This document shows positions 1 through 13,957 of a stretch of DNA of 64,000 nt, in pieces. Both the position numbers and the translations under genes were made by a program. Below the pieces are notes generated by a model. That model had not been told where the DNA came from and made no database searches. It saw nothing but the letters and a program-made list of their open reading frames with translations. Where the stretch lies: contig CM072892.1 in the NCBI GenBank assembly GCA_037013685.1, positions 19,907,501 to 19,971,500 of the forward strand, written 5' to 3'. Numbering within the stretch: the stretch's first letter is position 1; each line of letters starts with the position of its first letter. The DNA is from Acridotheres tristis (taxonomy: Eukaryota > Chordata > Aves > Passeriformes > Sturnidae).

Positions 1-847
1 AGCAATTCTCACTTTCAGTCCTCTTTCTATTTCTCATTATGGTTTTATTATTTGTACTGTGCTAAGACTTGAGGTATTGTATGGAGAATTTTGCCTAGAA
101 ACATAAAATGTCTTTGATCACAAGGGGTAAAGATGAGCAGTATCTCCAGGCAGCTGAGCTTATTTTAGTTAATGTCTCTTACATTTATTAACTATCAACA
201 CTCTGCTAGAAAATGAAAATGACTGAATTCAGCTGAGAAATACTAAAACTGACTGATGTTATTTTTGTTCTTTCTTTTATTTAGATTTAAATTTAGTCAT
301 CCTATGAAGGAGTCAGAAACAGAAGTGTCATTATAAACACTGCAGAAATAATTTTCCTTCTTTGGTGGGTTGCTGGCTGACAGTTACTTGATAGGATGTC
401 CAACACCTCTCCACATTATTTAGCAGCTGCTAAATCTCCCTCTTGAACAGTCACCTCCCAGGATAGAGAGCAATTGGGTGCAAAAGAGCATGAAAGCAAG
501 TGAAAAAGCTGTATAAAATTCAGCCTGGAGGTGCTTACTCTTTTGCTTGCATAGAACTCTCAGTAATTTCTTTGGCCCTTCAGTACACTAATCAAGTCCT
601 TGATAGGTCACCTGTGTTACAGATGGTGAAAAGTCTCTTTCAGCGACTCTTAGCAGTTGGTGTGCATAGCTGTATTAATCTCTAGAACAGACCAGGACCA
701 GAATTGGCAGCACGCAGAGATCACTTATGGATTAAGTACTTACCTTCTTCTGCCACTGAAGTTAAATCTGCATCGACTTGTCTAAGATACAAAATTTTGT
801 GTGGTAACATGCACAGCCGTTGCTTATGTTCCTGCTCTGTTCAGTCA

Positions 848-925
848 GCCAGCCACCCCCCACACATTCAGCCATCCATCCTCCCATCCGTCCTACCTCC
901 CCTCCCTCTCTCTCTCTTGCATACT
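848..925. repeat. Pyrimidine-rich simple repeat (CCAT/CCTC/CT)
   Basis: A run of imperfect CCATCCATCC- and CTCCCTCT-type units ends in an alternating CT tract. It is low-complexity DNA. The ORFs reading through it on both strands are artefacts of composition. Confidence 0.7.
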
Positions 926-1913
926 TGCAATTCATTCTTTGCACTATTGACATTGATTGGTTTAATTACTATTTTGTAACATGTTCCTACCTTCTTATTT
1001 TGTAAAAATAAGTAAGTCTATACACTGGCAAACTTCGTAGAAGCGGTTTATTTTTTTTCTTTATATCAGTTGAAATGGAATGTCATGTTTTGTTTAAACT
1101 ATGTGAAAATTTAAATAAATGTTAAGATGAAACAGCATATCTACATTTTCACTGTGAAATTGAAGTTGTATGTGCTATATATTCTCATAAATCAGAGGTT
1201 CTTGAATTCAGAAGAGGAAAGGGAATAGTTTGAATAAGGGACAACATAAATTAGAAGTAATGGGACTACATACAGAAAAGAGATTACTTAATTTCATCAT
1301 GCAGATTGAACAGTAGACTGCAAAGGAAATGGAGCAGGCCTAGAGCTTGAGCCACATAACAGTTTGAAGTAGTACTAACATAATATGGAAGATGGTCCAG
1401 CATTTGAACAAATCCATCCTGAAAACAAAGTAATTGAGGATTGAACTTCTGCTCAGTGGTCTCTTCTTTGACCACTAAAACCAGGAGTACATGAAACTTC
1501 CTGTATCTTCCTATGATCAGAACATCTGTTTGCAAAGCAAATGTAAGGTCTAAACTACATAGAGTCCATGCTATGATTTTCTGTGTTCTTTCAAAGTTCA
1601 GTAAGCCATGTGTCATTTCATACATCTTTCCACTTTTCTCAGAGTCACTGAGACACACTTCAGTCTTGTTTTTCCCAGAAGCATTCCTTGTATCAGACTG
1701 AGGAGCTGGGCACTTCTCTTGGCCAAATAAAATCAGATACTCATAATTGCTATTCAGAGTATTTCTCTGAGCTCAATACAACTGACAGTAAGTCAACCAT
1801 TTTACAGTATGAGAAAATGGAGGTACACAAGGTACAATGCCTCATATTTGTTATTTAAGAGTAAAATGAGGTCAGCCAGAAGAAACAAGGAAAGTTAACA
1901 TTCAGGGGCTGTT

Positions 1914-1953
1914 AGTACTAACACTAATATGCATAGTACTAACTAATATGCAT
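1914..1953. repeat. Short tandem duplication, about 20-bp unit
   Basis: AGTACTAACACTAATATGCAT is followed directly by the same unit lacking two bases (AGTACTAACTAATATGCAT). Both copies carry the ATGCAT palindrome. Confidence 0.75.
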
Positions 1954-3973
1954 AATGTTCTTAAAAAGAAAGACTTAGAGAATAAAACTGAAATTTTAAA
2001 ACAAAGGAGCTCAAAGTTCCTTGGCAATAGTGTAATGCTTAGAGATAAGCCAAAATAACACCCTACAAGAGATGGGCAAGTCAAGAGCACCAGTGCAATG
2101 TGTACCCAAACAAAAAAACATCACTAGAGTGAGACAGCACAATTTGGAGAGGAAAAAATCAGTTTTCTTTCAGTACTCTTAGTTGCCCTGACTAGTCCAG
2201 ATATGTTGTAAATTTTTAAGACAAAAAGTACTGAAGGTCAGCTGGAGATAAAGCAAAAGATGGAGGAGCAACCCACTGTTTCAGCTTAGGTGCAGGTGTG
2301 GGTCACAGCAGATGTGTCTGAAAAATGAAGTGCACCAGTCCCAGAAAAAATTATTGTCCTTTTGGTCACAGTATCAGAAGCCCAACAGCAACTGCTGTAT
2401 ATAAAAAAGTAATTGAAATAGTATTTTATACACTAGCTATGAAAGGTGCCTTTCTCAACTCTGAATAATGGGACAGCAAAGCCTCTAATGGACAGGGGTG
2501 AGAGCAGTACTGCCTTCAATAGCACTGGAGTACTTCAACGAGTGGCAGACACATGCTGGGGTTCAGGTGGTCTGGGCAGACTGGTCCTCCCCTGGTTGGG
2601 GGCCTTCTGCAGCCTCCCAGTTGTTACTACCCCAGGGCCTGTAGATAAACTGGGAGCAGTCAGCTCAGCCCAAAGAGCTTCTAAAGGAAAAGGCTGAATA
2701 CAGGCTGAATACAGCTGAAAGTAACTTCTTAAATTGGGAGCCTCTGTTGTAAAGGTTTTCCTAATGCAGGACTGAAAAGGAGACTTCAACTCCTCTGTGG
2801 AAGGGAACAAATTTGTTAGGGCATGGGCAGTTCAGCAATTGTACTAATACAGAGAGTACTCAGATTGAAAGGGAATGAAGTGAGAAAACCTTGTGTCAGT
2901 GCTGAGATGCAGGCAGAGTAGCAGACACAGCATGATGAAATTGTGACTTGACTGACATTTCTGCTTAGCAAGTTGAGTCCATGGTAGGAGAAGTGAACCA
3001 CAGATTGGAACAAGGCATTTGCCTGTGTGTTCACACTCCATGAGTTCTCAGAAGTGAAGGGACTCTTGCTCTCTAGTGGTCACCGCCAGGTTCTTGCCTG
3101 GACTGTTGACCTGCTGCACCAAGCAGCCTCAGTGAATCACAAGTCTCACTGGTTTTCAAGACTGTGAACCCCAGGCAGAATTTGGTCTGTTGTAAACCAT
3201 TTGGATCTCAAAACTGGGTGTAAGAGTTGACTACCTCAGCTGATTCCATGTTTAGCTGAGGACAACAGAAAAATTAATTTTTCAGTGGTGTTGACTAGCT
3301 TTTTCACCCAAGTAGTCCTTACCTGTCTACACAGTCATGCACATTAAATTTACATCCATGATGCACTTCAAATACCTCCAACAGAAAAAGCTGTAGTAGG
3401 ATAGTGTTTATTGTCTATAAAAAACAAAAGCATTTGTGTGTGTTGTATAGGCATGCAAGGATATAAACAATTATGCATTTATGGAAAGAACAATTCGACA
3501 AAAAGGTTTGATCTTTTTATTTTCTGGACACTCTTAAAAGAGACAGCCACTCCCCACTGTCCCGAGGAAAGCCACTGTGGCTCACTCCAAGTCCAGGCAG
3601 CCAAGCCCACTAACCCTGTCTAGCCAACTCCCATGCAGCTGCTGCCTCATTCTGGAAGTACAAAAATTCCCAAAAGCTCTCATAAATTTGCATGAAAGAT
3701 GTCTCCAAACACCAACCATTCCTGTATGTGACCCAAACTACCACAGTTCTATACAGCCAAGTTCAGCTTGGGTTTTCAAGCCAGGTATTCCCCCACTCTC
3801 CCTGTCTTGAGGATTCCAACCTGCTGCTGTGCTCACAATGAGCACGGTGTACTATAAAACTGTGCACTTGTCAGAACACTGCACGGCTGGCAAGTGAAGG
3901 GGCTTGGGATGCCTTTCTCCTTGTTTGAGGCCACCTAGAGGGTCGGTACAGAGGTGGACACAAAGACTGAAAA

Positions 3974-4024
3974 GAATTGAAAACTATTGAAGACTTCAAT
4001 TGAAGAATTGAAGAATTGAAGAGT
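3974..4024. repeat. GAATTGAA-type minisatellite
   Basis: Imperfect tandem copies of an 8-9 bp unit (GAATTGAA / TTGAAGAA) fill about 50 bp. No coding or structural role is evident. Confidence 0.65.
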
Positions 4025-4679
4025 AGTGACCAAGTTTGTCAATCCTTGATTGTAGTTTATGAAATTCTGTTGAGTATATTATGGAAATAGTCCTTGGAGA
4101 GGAATTAGACACCAGACCTACCCTCTCCCTCCATCCAAGTTGCTTTCTCTTTTGAGCTCACTGAATGTAGAAGGCCTGTTGCCAAGTAAAACTACATAAT
4201 AGGATAAATAATAGCACCATTTGAGGCTAGTTCCTTATCTGTTTGCTGAGGTGCTGTGGAAATGGAACTGTTTAAATACATCCTTATAATGTATTTTCTA
4301 AGAAGCAAATTGTTTAAAAAACGATTCTTCCAGAAACAAAATTATCTTTCTGTATTAGAGCCTGGCACAAATACAACTATATGCCTTTGAATAATAGGGG
4401 CAGTTTTCCTTCCCATTTACAAAAGAGCACAAGACAATCAGTTTCAATCTCTCCTGAAGTAGTTTCTTACCTAAATTTTAGGTTTAAGAAATTTTCAGCT
4501 TACATTAAACATTTAGTATTTACCATGCACTGAGTCTACATTCATAGGAGTGACAGGCAACAATCATTATTCTCAATGCAAGGGCTACTGGACAGTTTTA
4601 GCTCAAAGAAGGAAAATTTGAAAGTGTATTTCTCTTATTTGTTTTTTTGCTGGGGTTACTATACTGCCGTAGGTGTTCT

Positions 4680-4695
4680 GCCTCCCTCTTGTGGC
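4680..4695 (-). promoter_or_regulatory. CTCF-like motif
   Basis: The + strand reads GCCTCCCTCTTGTGGC, whose reverse complement matches the CTCF core pattern CCAC.AG.GGG. It is assigned by eye, with no matrix score. A weaker match of the same orientation lies at 3068-3082 (GCTCTCTAGTGGTCA). Confidence 0.35.
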
Positions 4696-4830
4696 TACCT
4701 CTTTTACTTTCAGCTTGGAAGAGAAACATTCACAGTGCAGCCATGATCAGAGTTCCTTATAGTTGCCTTCCTGATATGTCTCCTCAAGTTTAGTAAAAAA
4801 AGCCCGATTATGTCTGGATCCTCCTATATT

Positions 4831-4870
4831 AAAAAAAAAAAAAAAAAAATTAAAATAATAATAAAAAATT
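4831..4870. repeat. Poly-A run and (AAT)n-rich tract
   Basis: Nineteen consecutive A residues are followed by AAT/AAAT repeats. It could be an eroded retroposon tail, but no element body is recognisable to its left. Confidence 0.7.
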
Positions 4871-7792
4871 GTCTACCTAAGAGAGAGATTCCTTTTCACA
4901 CTCATGTGGGAATAACTGAACATTTTTTATAACATCAGTGGTAATTCAGGGTGGTTATGTTTTGTAAGTGGGTCTGAATGTTTGGATTCAAATCAGCCAC
5001 ATGTAGGAGCTCCACCTAGGAGCTACTAAGATATACTTCCGGGGACATGATATTTTCAAGTCATGCAAAAACCATGGCCTATATATTTTAGGATATCACT
5101 TTTTCTTTCCTATCACCTTCCATTTAAATATGTAGTAGTCCTTTTCAAACATTAAGAAATCAAGCTATCTGAAGAGTTAAAAAAAGTGCTGTACCTCTAA
5201 GATGATAGGAAAACCAAGACAGCATTAAATGTCTGCCTTGGAATGGTAGAGCCCCAGCTGAATGCAGATATAATGTCCCTCCATTGCTTCCCCAACCCAG
5301 AATATCTTCTCCCTTCAAAATCCTTAGCAGACTTACAGAATTTGCAGGGTGACTGACCTTGAGTGTGCCTGCTCTGTGCCCTTCATTCTTTTGCAATTTA
5401 CACTGATAACAATATAACCTGAAGCACCATTAAGAAAGAGATGTGAGTTTTGAAAGCCATAGCTAGAAAGTGGGCAGGAGGGACATGAACATCTGCAGCA
5501 GAAGTCTACAGTAATGGAAAGAGAATAAGCTGCACAGTTCAAACACTACTTCTGGTCATCTTGCTTTGCCAGGTCTAAAACAAAGCGTCTTTCTAGTTCT
5601 ACATCACTTGGTTGCATCCTCCAGCTTCATCCCCAAATTCATCTGGCTTTGGCAACAGGGCAAGGGACTTGCTTTGATCTCTCATATATTTTTGTAACTG
5701 TTCAGATGATGTGGATTCGAGACCTTATCACTTTGGCTTTGAAGGTACTCCCATTCACTTCATATTAGATGATACTCATCAGGACCTCCTTGACAGTGAA
5801 AACATTCATGGGAGCTGAGCCCAGCTGAGCTCAAAGTGCAGACTGCCAGGGGCTGGCTACAATAACAGCTAGAACTTCTTGGAAAAAAAACATCCCTTAT
5901 GCCTACAGACCACATCCAATAAAGGCAGCATTGCGTCCTCACCCTGTATTTTTAACACTGTGTATCTGAACAGATGGGTCAGAGCAGGGTCAGTCTCTCC
6001 AGCAAAAATGCAGCTGTCTGAAAACTCTATAAACTGGAAGTTATGTTTCCTGCTCAGCAGGTTTTCTGCTCATACCATAAAATAGTGCAGGTATTGCAGA
6101 TGTGACAGGATGCCTCACTAGAAATATTTTCTTTCAACAGAGATACAGCCACACTGACCACTAATATGCCCAGAGCCTCGGTGGGAGAAGTGAGATGGCT
6201 GATGTCAGTAGGCCATATTGCAAATCGAGTAAGATCTATACTGGAAGATGATGCTTATGATGGAGAAACTCCCTTTCATTCTAAAGCAGCAAGGCAGGGA
6301 GTAGGAAGCAGCTGAGGGAAAATGTGAGTTCCAGTCTGTAAGTGCAGCTTCCCATTTTTTGACATGTTGGCAGCTGTCAAAATTTTGGTATGCCAAAGAC
6401 TCCCAGGTTATATATCAATTACCTTGAAGACTGGAGCAGAGAGGAGCTCTGGAAATGGGTCACAGGTTAGGAATGACAATAAATGCCTAGGGTCCTATAG
6501 CTTCACTACAAGATGAACTGGGCTAGCTCATTCCTGCTGTTATTCTTTCTCTTAAAGCCAGGGACTCCAGCTGCCCAGCAGTTCTCACACTAGTGCAGCT
6601 TTGCAGTGAGATAATTTGCCTCAGAATGAGAACTCCACATTAACTACTCATAAGCCACAGGTTGGTTCCAGCTGAGTTTATGTTCACTGTTCCTCACTGA
6701 GAAGATTAAATTCAGCCAAAACTGAACTGGAGTTGTTTTCTGCAAATTCCACCCAGTCCTGTGGAAAACAACCCTAGGACTCATCAAGGGAAAGGGAAAA
6801 AAAAAATCTGCTTTTCTGCTTGTCTGTCTGATGCCTTGATGCCTCTCATGCTGGGTCCCAGAGGGGACACAGGATCACCTCTGAACAGGCTGCCAACTGT
6901 AGGGCACACCTATGGTTTTTCCTTGAAAGCTCTTGACTCTTGCCCTTAAATTAGCTCTATGAAATTCTCAGCAACCCAGAAGCTGGTGTGGATTGCAAGG
7001 ACACTCATCTGGGCACAAAGGAAGAGAAGTATTAAGTGGGAGGGAGTGAGCATCTGGAATGGAACAAACCTGCCTCGCACAAAAGCATTTTTAGCAGACA
7101 TGTGAATATGTGGCTGGAGGAAAAACCACTGAGTAAAATACATCACAGCACATCTCTGCTTGGTGGCAGCAGCCTGTGTGCTGTCTCCCACTCTGCCAGC
7201 TGTGCCAGGGTAGCTGAGGCTACACACACACACACTCCCAAAGGTATCAGAGTTATCACTCACACAGACCAGCACCATGCCATAGTTACACACTGTGTAT
7301 CTATATTCTGGCATACCCCAGGTGAATTACTCTATCTTAGGTCACCACACAGAGCCTGAAGTATGCAAGGCTCCCAAAGGCATACTATATAGGTCACTCT
7401 GCAAATTTTTCTCTGTGGATATTTCATCTTCTGATGATTGCATATATCAGGGATAATTTTGCTAAAGTTAATTCAGTTCTGCTGCGGACCTTTGCACATT
7501 ATAGCTGATGGCTGGAATATATGGTAGTAGTCAGTAAAAACATTTATCAGCATACTATGTACAGCTCTGCTTTGGATCAGTAAAGTAGGACATCACGTAT
7601 GAGGACACTAACTGGTATTTTAAGTCTGGCTTTTTTTAATCTGATTTCTTTGTTGTTTGGTGTCACAGATCAGAGCCAGCAACATTTTGGCTGTTGCTGA
7701 AACATCATCACAGCTGAGTAGCTGTAACTCATAACAGTTACATTCTGAGTGAATAATGTTACTACTTCAAAAGCACTTCAGTACTAATGCAG

Positions 7793-7875
7793 AATGTGTA
7801 ACTCAGAGGCACTCCTTTACTTCACACCCTTTCAGAGAAGCTCTAACCTTCAGAATTTTAGGGACTTTTTTAGCT
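7793..7875 (+). repeat. Copy 1 of an 83-bp direct duplication
   Basis: This segment, from AATGTGTAACTCAGAGGCAC to TTTTTTAGCT, recurs at 9288-9370 with only a few substitutions and a one-base shift near the end. The left flanks do not match, and the right flanks share only weak similarity. The two copies are about 1.5 kb apart in the same orientation. Confidence 0.85.
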
Positions 7876-9287
7876 ATTTAAGCATTGATACTCTAGTACT
7901 CTGTATTCAAATTATGAATCATCCAGTTTGTGAAGACTTCAGCATTATGTCAAACATGCATACGAAAAATGAAGGGGTGGTCTATACTCTAAGACCAGTA
8001 ATCTTCCTGCTACAAGTATGAGACTTTGATTACAGCAAGCAGGGTGTGCATTTCAGTAATGGCCAATTCTTATTCAATAAAAGGAAGCCTGGAGACTTTT
8101 CTACATGACAAAGCATTTGGCAACAATGTTGTTTTGAAGCATTTCCTCCTCTGGTCACTTACTTCTACTTCTGTCAGCTCTTTCAGTTGCATTAACACAT
8201 CTTTTGTGGGGCTGCCCTATGAACCAGATCAGGAGACTGATCCAGGTTAAAAATTAGCCAGCACAGGAGGGGAAATTAAAAAAAAAGAAAAGGCGGCACA
8301 GCAAGGAACTGACAAAAGCAGAGCGTGGTGGCACAGAAACAGAACGAGCACACAGTGGTATGGGAAGGAAGTACTAATGCCTGAAATCCTCATTATCACT
8401 GAATACTTGGGGGTCGTGAGAAAAACTGAGTCCATGTCTCAATTAAGTTTTACAAATTAAGTGTAGTTTTGTCAACCAGAAACATTAAAAAATCCACAGT
8501 CTCTGGTCCACAAAATCCACAATGGCAAAAATCTCTACTAAAATGTAAAATAAATGCAGCATATGGCAAGAACCTGGAAAAGACCTACTTGGCTCCTCTA
8601 GCTGTACCTGATAATTCACGAGAAACAGGTGCTTTAAAGACCACCGTGCAAAGGTGTGAAAGGATTCCTTGAGGAAAGTCAATTTCCGAAGCAGAGGAGG
8701 CAAGAGTGTTCCTAGAAAAGGAATGGTTTCTGCAAAAGCTGACATGGAGTCTGTATATAAGTCAGATAGGGAAATATGATACCGCTAGAAGAGAAATCCT
8801 GGCATTGACAGGAGAGGGTCAAGCAGTTGTTAGTGGCAGCTTTAGAAGAAAATCTCTGATTGATCCCCTGGCTTTTGTGGTGCTGTTCTTCAGTCTTTGA
8901 AGAGGTGAGAGATCTGTTGAAAACAGATTGGGACAGTTACAGTTATGAGTTACAGTAATGAACAGTAGCTGGTCACCTGCTCATGCAGTCTTCTGTGAAG
9001 CTGCAACTTGGGTGTTTTGCTTGGGGCAGGGGAAGATTGCTTTCTTTTGTTGGTAGCTATGTGGCTCTGACCGGATAACTAAGTGCATAATTTTATTGTC
9101 CAGTTTAGACATGCCCTAATGAGAAAGGGATATATATAAGTTGTTAGCAAAAAACTATATGTATTCTGACAGTAAACAATCTATATTAAAGAAAAAGTTA
9201 TTCATATTTCCGACTTTGCTTCAGTAAATACTTGGTAAGAGTAGAGCAGGCCGAGACTCTACAAATCTAATAATGAAATAAAATCTT

Positions 9288-9370
9288 AATGCGTAACTCA
9301 GAGGCACTCCTTTACCTCACACCCTTTCAGAGAAGCTCTAACCTTCAGAATTTTAGGGACTTTTTTCAGC
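9288..9370 (+). repeat. Copy 2 of the 83-bp direct duplication
   Basis: This is nearly identical to 7793-7875. The conserved block includes CTCAGAGGCACTCCTTTAC and CAGAGAAGCTCTAACCTTC. It may be a local duplication or a fragment of an unrecognised interspersed repeat. Confidence 0.85.
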
Positions 9371-10480
9371 TTTCTTGAAGGCCTAGCCTGCTCTAGCACT
9401 TCAAAGATGAGACTTCATTGAAACATTGTCTGCTCTCTGAAAGATCATGAGATGCAAAATGCATTGCTGTAGGATGAGAAGGTTTAGCTCTCTGTGGGAT
9501 GTGAGGAGGGCTGTTGAATTGTACATATACTAGACCCTTAATACTGGTGTTAGTGTGCTTTGGTAAAGCATATTGCTGTGCTTCAAATTCTAGATATGAG
9601 AGTAGTCCCACTAGAAGAATAGAGGGGCTTTGCAGTAAGAGTGATGTGAGCTATTTCATTCCATTTCTGCCTTGCTAAAAAAATCATTTTGGAAAACCTA
9701 CTGCTGAAGGCAAAAGGGACATGTTTATTGGTTTTGGCTTCCAGCTACTTGATCATGGTGAGCAGACTGTTAGGAGAATGTCAATTAAAATATATATTTT
9801 ATACCATTTAATTAGGGAATTTTTATTCAATACCTGAACAGTCTGAAAATCATATCACGTAAATTTTGTTATATGTCAGCCTCCCTTTTGATACTTGAGG
9901 GCTTGTTGCATCCAGAAGAGCTTCATTATGATATGTCTGCTTTTAACTTCTGCCTGTGCCCAACATTTTTGATTGTGGCTTGGGCCACTTTTGTTTTTAG
10001 GTCTGTATGGACACTTTAAAACCCCAAAGAAACAAAAAGAACAAAAATAGCCACCCCTCACAAACAAACAAAATTTCTCAAATTTTATTTAAGATTATAT
10101 TCTCTCTTTGGTACAGTGAATGGAAGCAGTGAGAGAGACTTAGAGGGGAAAATAAGCTCTAATCTCACAATGTGTGAACAGCACTTCAAGAAGCATTTTC
10201 CCTTAAGAACTTTTTTTGACTGCCTTAGTTCTTAGTGTATGTTGCATGTTCCTGTTTTGTCCTTTAACACATGCTATTGCAATTTGAAGTTTAAATGTGT
10301 ATCTCACTCTTGTGGAAACATGCCATTTCAGAAATTGGAGAAGGTTTACTTTTTGACTAATAATACTAATGTGTTGCCAAAGCTTTCTGAAAATTGTTCA
10401 ATGGCTTGGCTTGTTTTTAAAGTAAGAGTATAATAAATATACTGGGTGAAAATTGTATGTTGTCTTCATGCCTGAAGCAG

Positions 10481-10555
10481 GAGACTTTACCAGTACAAGA
10501 GCAGATTGATAATGTGGACAAGACAACGATGACAACTCTGGAAGATGTGCTGATG
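10481..10555 (+). other. Orphan exon-like ORF, unrecognised
   Basis: A 75-nt open segment of exactly 25 codons lies between an acceptor-like CAG (10478-10480) and a consensus donor GTGAGC (10556). The translated peptide (ETLPVQEQIDN, then VDKTTMTTLEDVLM) is hydrophilic and unlike any family I recognise. The pyrimidine tract before the acceptor is weak. It could be an exon of a non-coding or novel transcript, or chance. No partner exon is identified. Confidence 0.2.
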
Positions 10556-13500
10556 GTGAGCATCATTCTGTCATCTCATCCTGTAATATAATTAAGACCA
10601 ATTTTTGTTTTCCTTGCTCGACCACCCCCCTCAGAGGGAAGGGGAACTAGCAGACATAATCACAAGCCATCAACAAAACAAGTTTTATTTTGTTTCAAGA
10701 AGAACTAGGAAGGAAATTAAAAACCACTGTTGTCAGCAACACCTCATACTAAGTCCTCTATTTTTCACTGTATGATCAGACATGATTTCAAAGAAAAATG
10801 AGTGTATGCTGATACTGCTGTGGTAGTGATTTCTCCAGGTGCAGGAGATCACGCATACTCATCATCTGCTCTTGGGGGCCAAAGAGTAGTTTCACAATTT
10901 TTTTTTTACAATTTTCAGATGAACCAAAAAAACCTCAATTAAAAAAAAAACCTAAAGAACAGAGAAAAATAGAAATTAAGATTGCAACTTACATTGAATG
11001 TGTTTTAACTTAACATCAAGATTTTGTGGTTCTTTCTTCCAGCTCATTTACTAGCTGATGGTCTCCTGTGGCAATCACAGACACTTTGCATCTTTGACTT
11101 TCTGGATTCAAGAGTGTCCCATCCCTCCCCTATTAGCAAATACTTATACATCAGTTATCTCTTTGGAAATGTCTTCTTGAAAGATATGCTGTGTAGAACA
11201 ACCCAGTAGAACTTGCCAAGAACTTTAAAATGGAATGGTGGCCAACTCAAAAATCATACTGAAGAAAATTTATTTCTTCCTTGCCACCCCCTGCAGCTCC
11301 CTATTCACAATTTCCATGATAGACTACAAGGAAGATGAACTACAGATATCCCCATACCCTAGACCCTTTGTATTAATTTAGCTACTGTTGCAGTGGTAAG
11401 TAATTTGCCCTGCTGTGGAGAAGCAAGAGATGCTTCTGAACAGGCTGGGAATCATCCAAGGTACTCAATGTAGACTGTGTGTCTCTGACTGCAAAAAAGA
11501 TGGTTTGTCTTCGTCTCAAGCACTTGGTAGAAAAAGAAATATGATTGTGTCTAGGATTGAGTGGGAACTTTTTTATATTATTTCCTTCTCTAACACACTA
11601 AGGATCAGTTTTTGATTTTGAGCACAAATTGTTTTTTCCTTATACTATCTCATATTTGGCATGATTTTTGTATTAGAGGAGAAAGTTTGCCCAAATGCCA
11701 TCATCTTTGCTCTTGATGTAATGTCCACTTTCACTATGGGGCTCAAGTCTACATAGGCCAATAGCTAAAATAGAAGTGCCCACTCAACAGTACAGCTGAC
11801 ATTATTGCTAAACCTGGTGAAGCCACCCTGTCAGTGGCAGAAACCTCAGGGAGAAAGATGACAGACAGGGTAACACACAAACTTAGGAAGATTCATGCTT
11901 GCCCAGCGAACAAAGGAGAATGCTGGCAGATAAACACAGATAACTATAAAAATAATGTTGTTATGTAACTTACACCTTCTGAGGCTCCCCAGACTATCAG
12001 AGTTGCTCCTGCACTGTACACAAGCATGTATGTTATTCCAGTCTAACAAAATGCTAAATGAAGTAGAATCCCTTAACACACATACAGCAGGCAGCCAGGG
12101 TGAACCAGACTTCAGGAAGTGGCCAACTCGCTTGATTCCCCAAGCAGCAGCTGAATTGCCATGAATTAAATGGACCATTAGTCTGGCTCAATGGGGCATT
12201 TCTCATGAGGGCTTGATTTTGTTCAGCAATATTCTTCAGAGGCACTCAGGGGTTGGCAGTGCTGTGCTACAACTGGATATTAGTGCCTGAGAAACCGTGA
12301 GAGGGCTGTGCACACAGGTCTTGCCTTCTGAGAAGGCAGCCTGATGAAATATGGAAAGCAGCATGACACCAGACTGAGGCAGTACTGCTAACATACCCAC
12401 ATGTTAAATTTTTTTATCTGTTTAGTAAGCACTCTGAAAAACTGGGAGGGGGTTCCAGGGTATGAAACTGTAGCCATGCAATACCTTCTTTTGAAAAGAA
12501 AAGGGGCATGAATAGCAACCTGATTCCTTCCTGGTAACATGCCAGTCATTTTGGCAGTTTTATTTCACAGTGAAGTACAAACTTTTTCCAAGAGACTACT
12601 ACCTTCCTATCAGAGGCATCAGAAGTCAAGTAACACCAGCATCCCAATGAATCCCTGTAATTCATTCATCAGACTATGATGCTATGATGCTTCAGAGTGG
12701 GCAAATCCTCTTCAGTCCTGTTGGCTGTGCTATGCAGGTAGAAAAATCCAGCAAAAAGGTGAGGTTGGACAGGTGAGAATGGTAGAACTTTGTAAACTAT
12801 ATTATTTTTTTGGCCAGGGGTCCAGCAATGCACACAGTGAATACTGACTTTATTAGCCAACCCACTCTAAAGCAACCAGTCATGTTCCTATGCAAAATCT
12901 GCACTCCAGCAGGGAAGGTAGCTGTGTTACTATAGAAATGAAAGATTTTGATGAACCAGAGGGGAAGGCCTCCTGTACCCACTATACACATCAACAAACT
13001 CCTCCCCATCAAAAGATACCAGACAGGAGTGCCTGAACTTGTTACTAGGGCTAGTTAATAGAGAGGACTTCAGGCTGAAGGTTACATAACAAATGTAGTT
13101 TACACCACCACAATTGTTGAAGAAATGTAACGTACTATGCCTTGTGTATACCAAGTCAGAATTAAACGTTATTTTTCATTTATGTTTGAGTGGACTTCAC
13201 ACAGGTGAGTTATTGGTGGAGATCTAAGGGATGAGTGGAGTTCAGAAGCTGTGCTAAGGACTGAGCAAAGGCGGGAATGGTTAACACTCATAGAACAATA
13301 CTCAGAGTTGAGAAGCTTTTCCCATATTACATGCCTCTCATAGGTTACGGTAGAGAAAGAGGATAAAGAGGGAATGAAAGAAAAGACAAAAAAGCAGGAA
13401 AAATGGAAGTTAAGCCAGCTGGCAAAGCTCTGACAACCGTTTGCACGGACAGGAGATCCTGTTGTCATTGACTTGGTGAAGAATTGTTAAAAGCGGCAAT

Positions 13501-13957
13501 GTTGCAGATCAGTAACATCTGTAGGCCTTAACGAGACCCCGAGGAAGGACATCTGTAAATTCTTAGGTTGTGCTGTCTGCCTCTTCCTGGCCAGCTCCAG
13601 CCTCAGCTACCAGCCCAGGTGGTGGCACACTGCCTACAACAGTGGCACCTAGGCCTGGGCAGCCTTTAATCTTGTAAGGGAAGGCACCAGCGCTCACAAT
13701 GCTGAGTGGGGCTCATGAACTCCTTTCTTGTGGGCCCCGAAGAGCCATTTCTGCCTTGCAGTGATTACTTGTGGTTTTTAATTGCCTTGGAGCAGCCTCT
13801 CAGGGACTGAGGTGAAGTGTATTGATTTCTGCAGAGCCTGACACCGGTTGTGACCAGCAGCACGGACAGCAGGGCCTGAGCCACCTCCTCTGTGAGGGCT
13901 GCCAGCCCTTCTCCCTGCACTCTGCCCTGGCGTGGCTACCACAGCCTAGCCCTGGCC

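Larger units (their letters stand above)
1..13957. other. Intergenic region upstream of GTF2A1, no gene recognised
   Basis: No ORF here resembles a protein family I recognise; the longest open frames are about 60-125 codons and lack codon structure or splice context. The stretch is AT-rich and becomes GC-richer from about 13500 as it nears the CpG island. It contains simple repeats, a short tandem duplication at 1914-1953, an A19 run at 4831, a direct duplication at 7793 and 9288, and an orphan exon-like ORF at 10481-10555. By synteny with mammals, the 3' end of STON2 could lie in or left of this region on the + strand, but I cannot identify any STON2 coding sequence here. Confidence 0.6.

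Noticed and set aside
1284..1658. A 124-codon ORF on the - strand
   Set aside because: The amino-acid composition is random-looking, with no family resemblance. It is a chance ORF in intergenic DNA.
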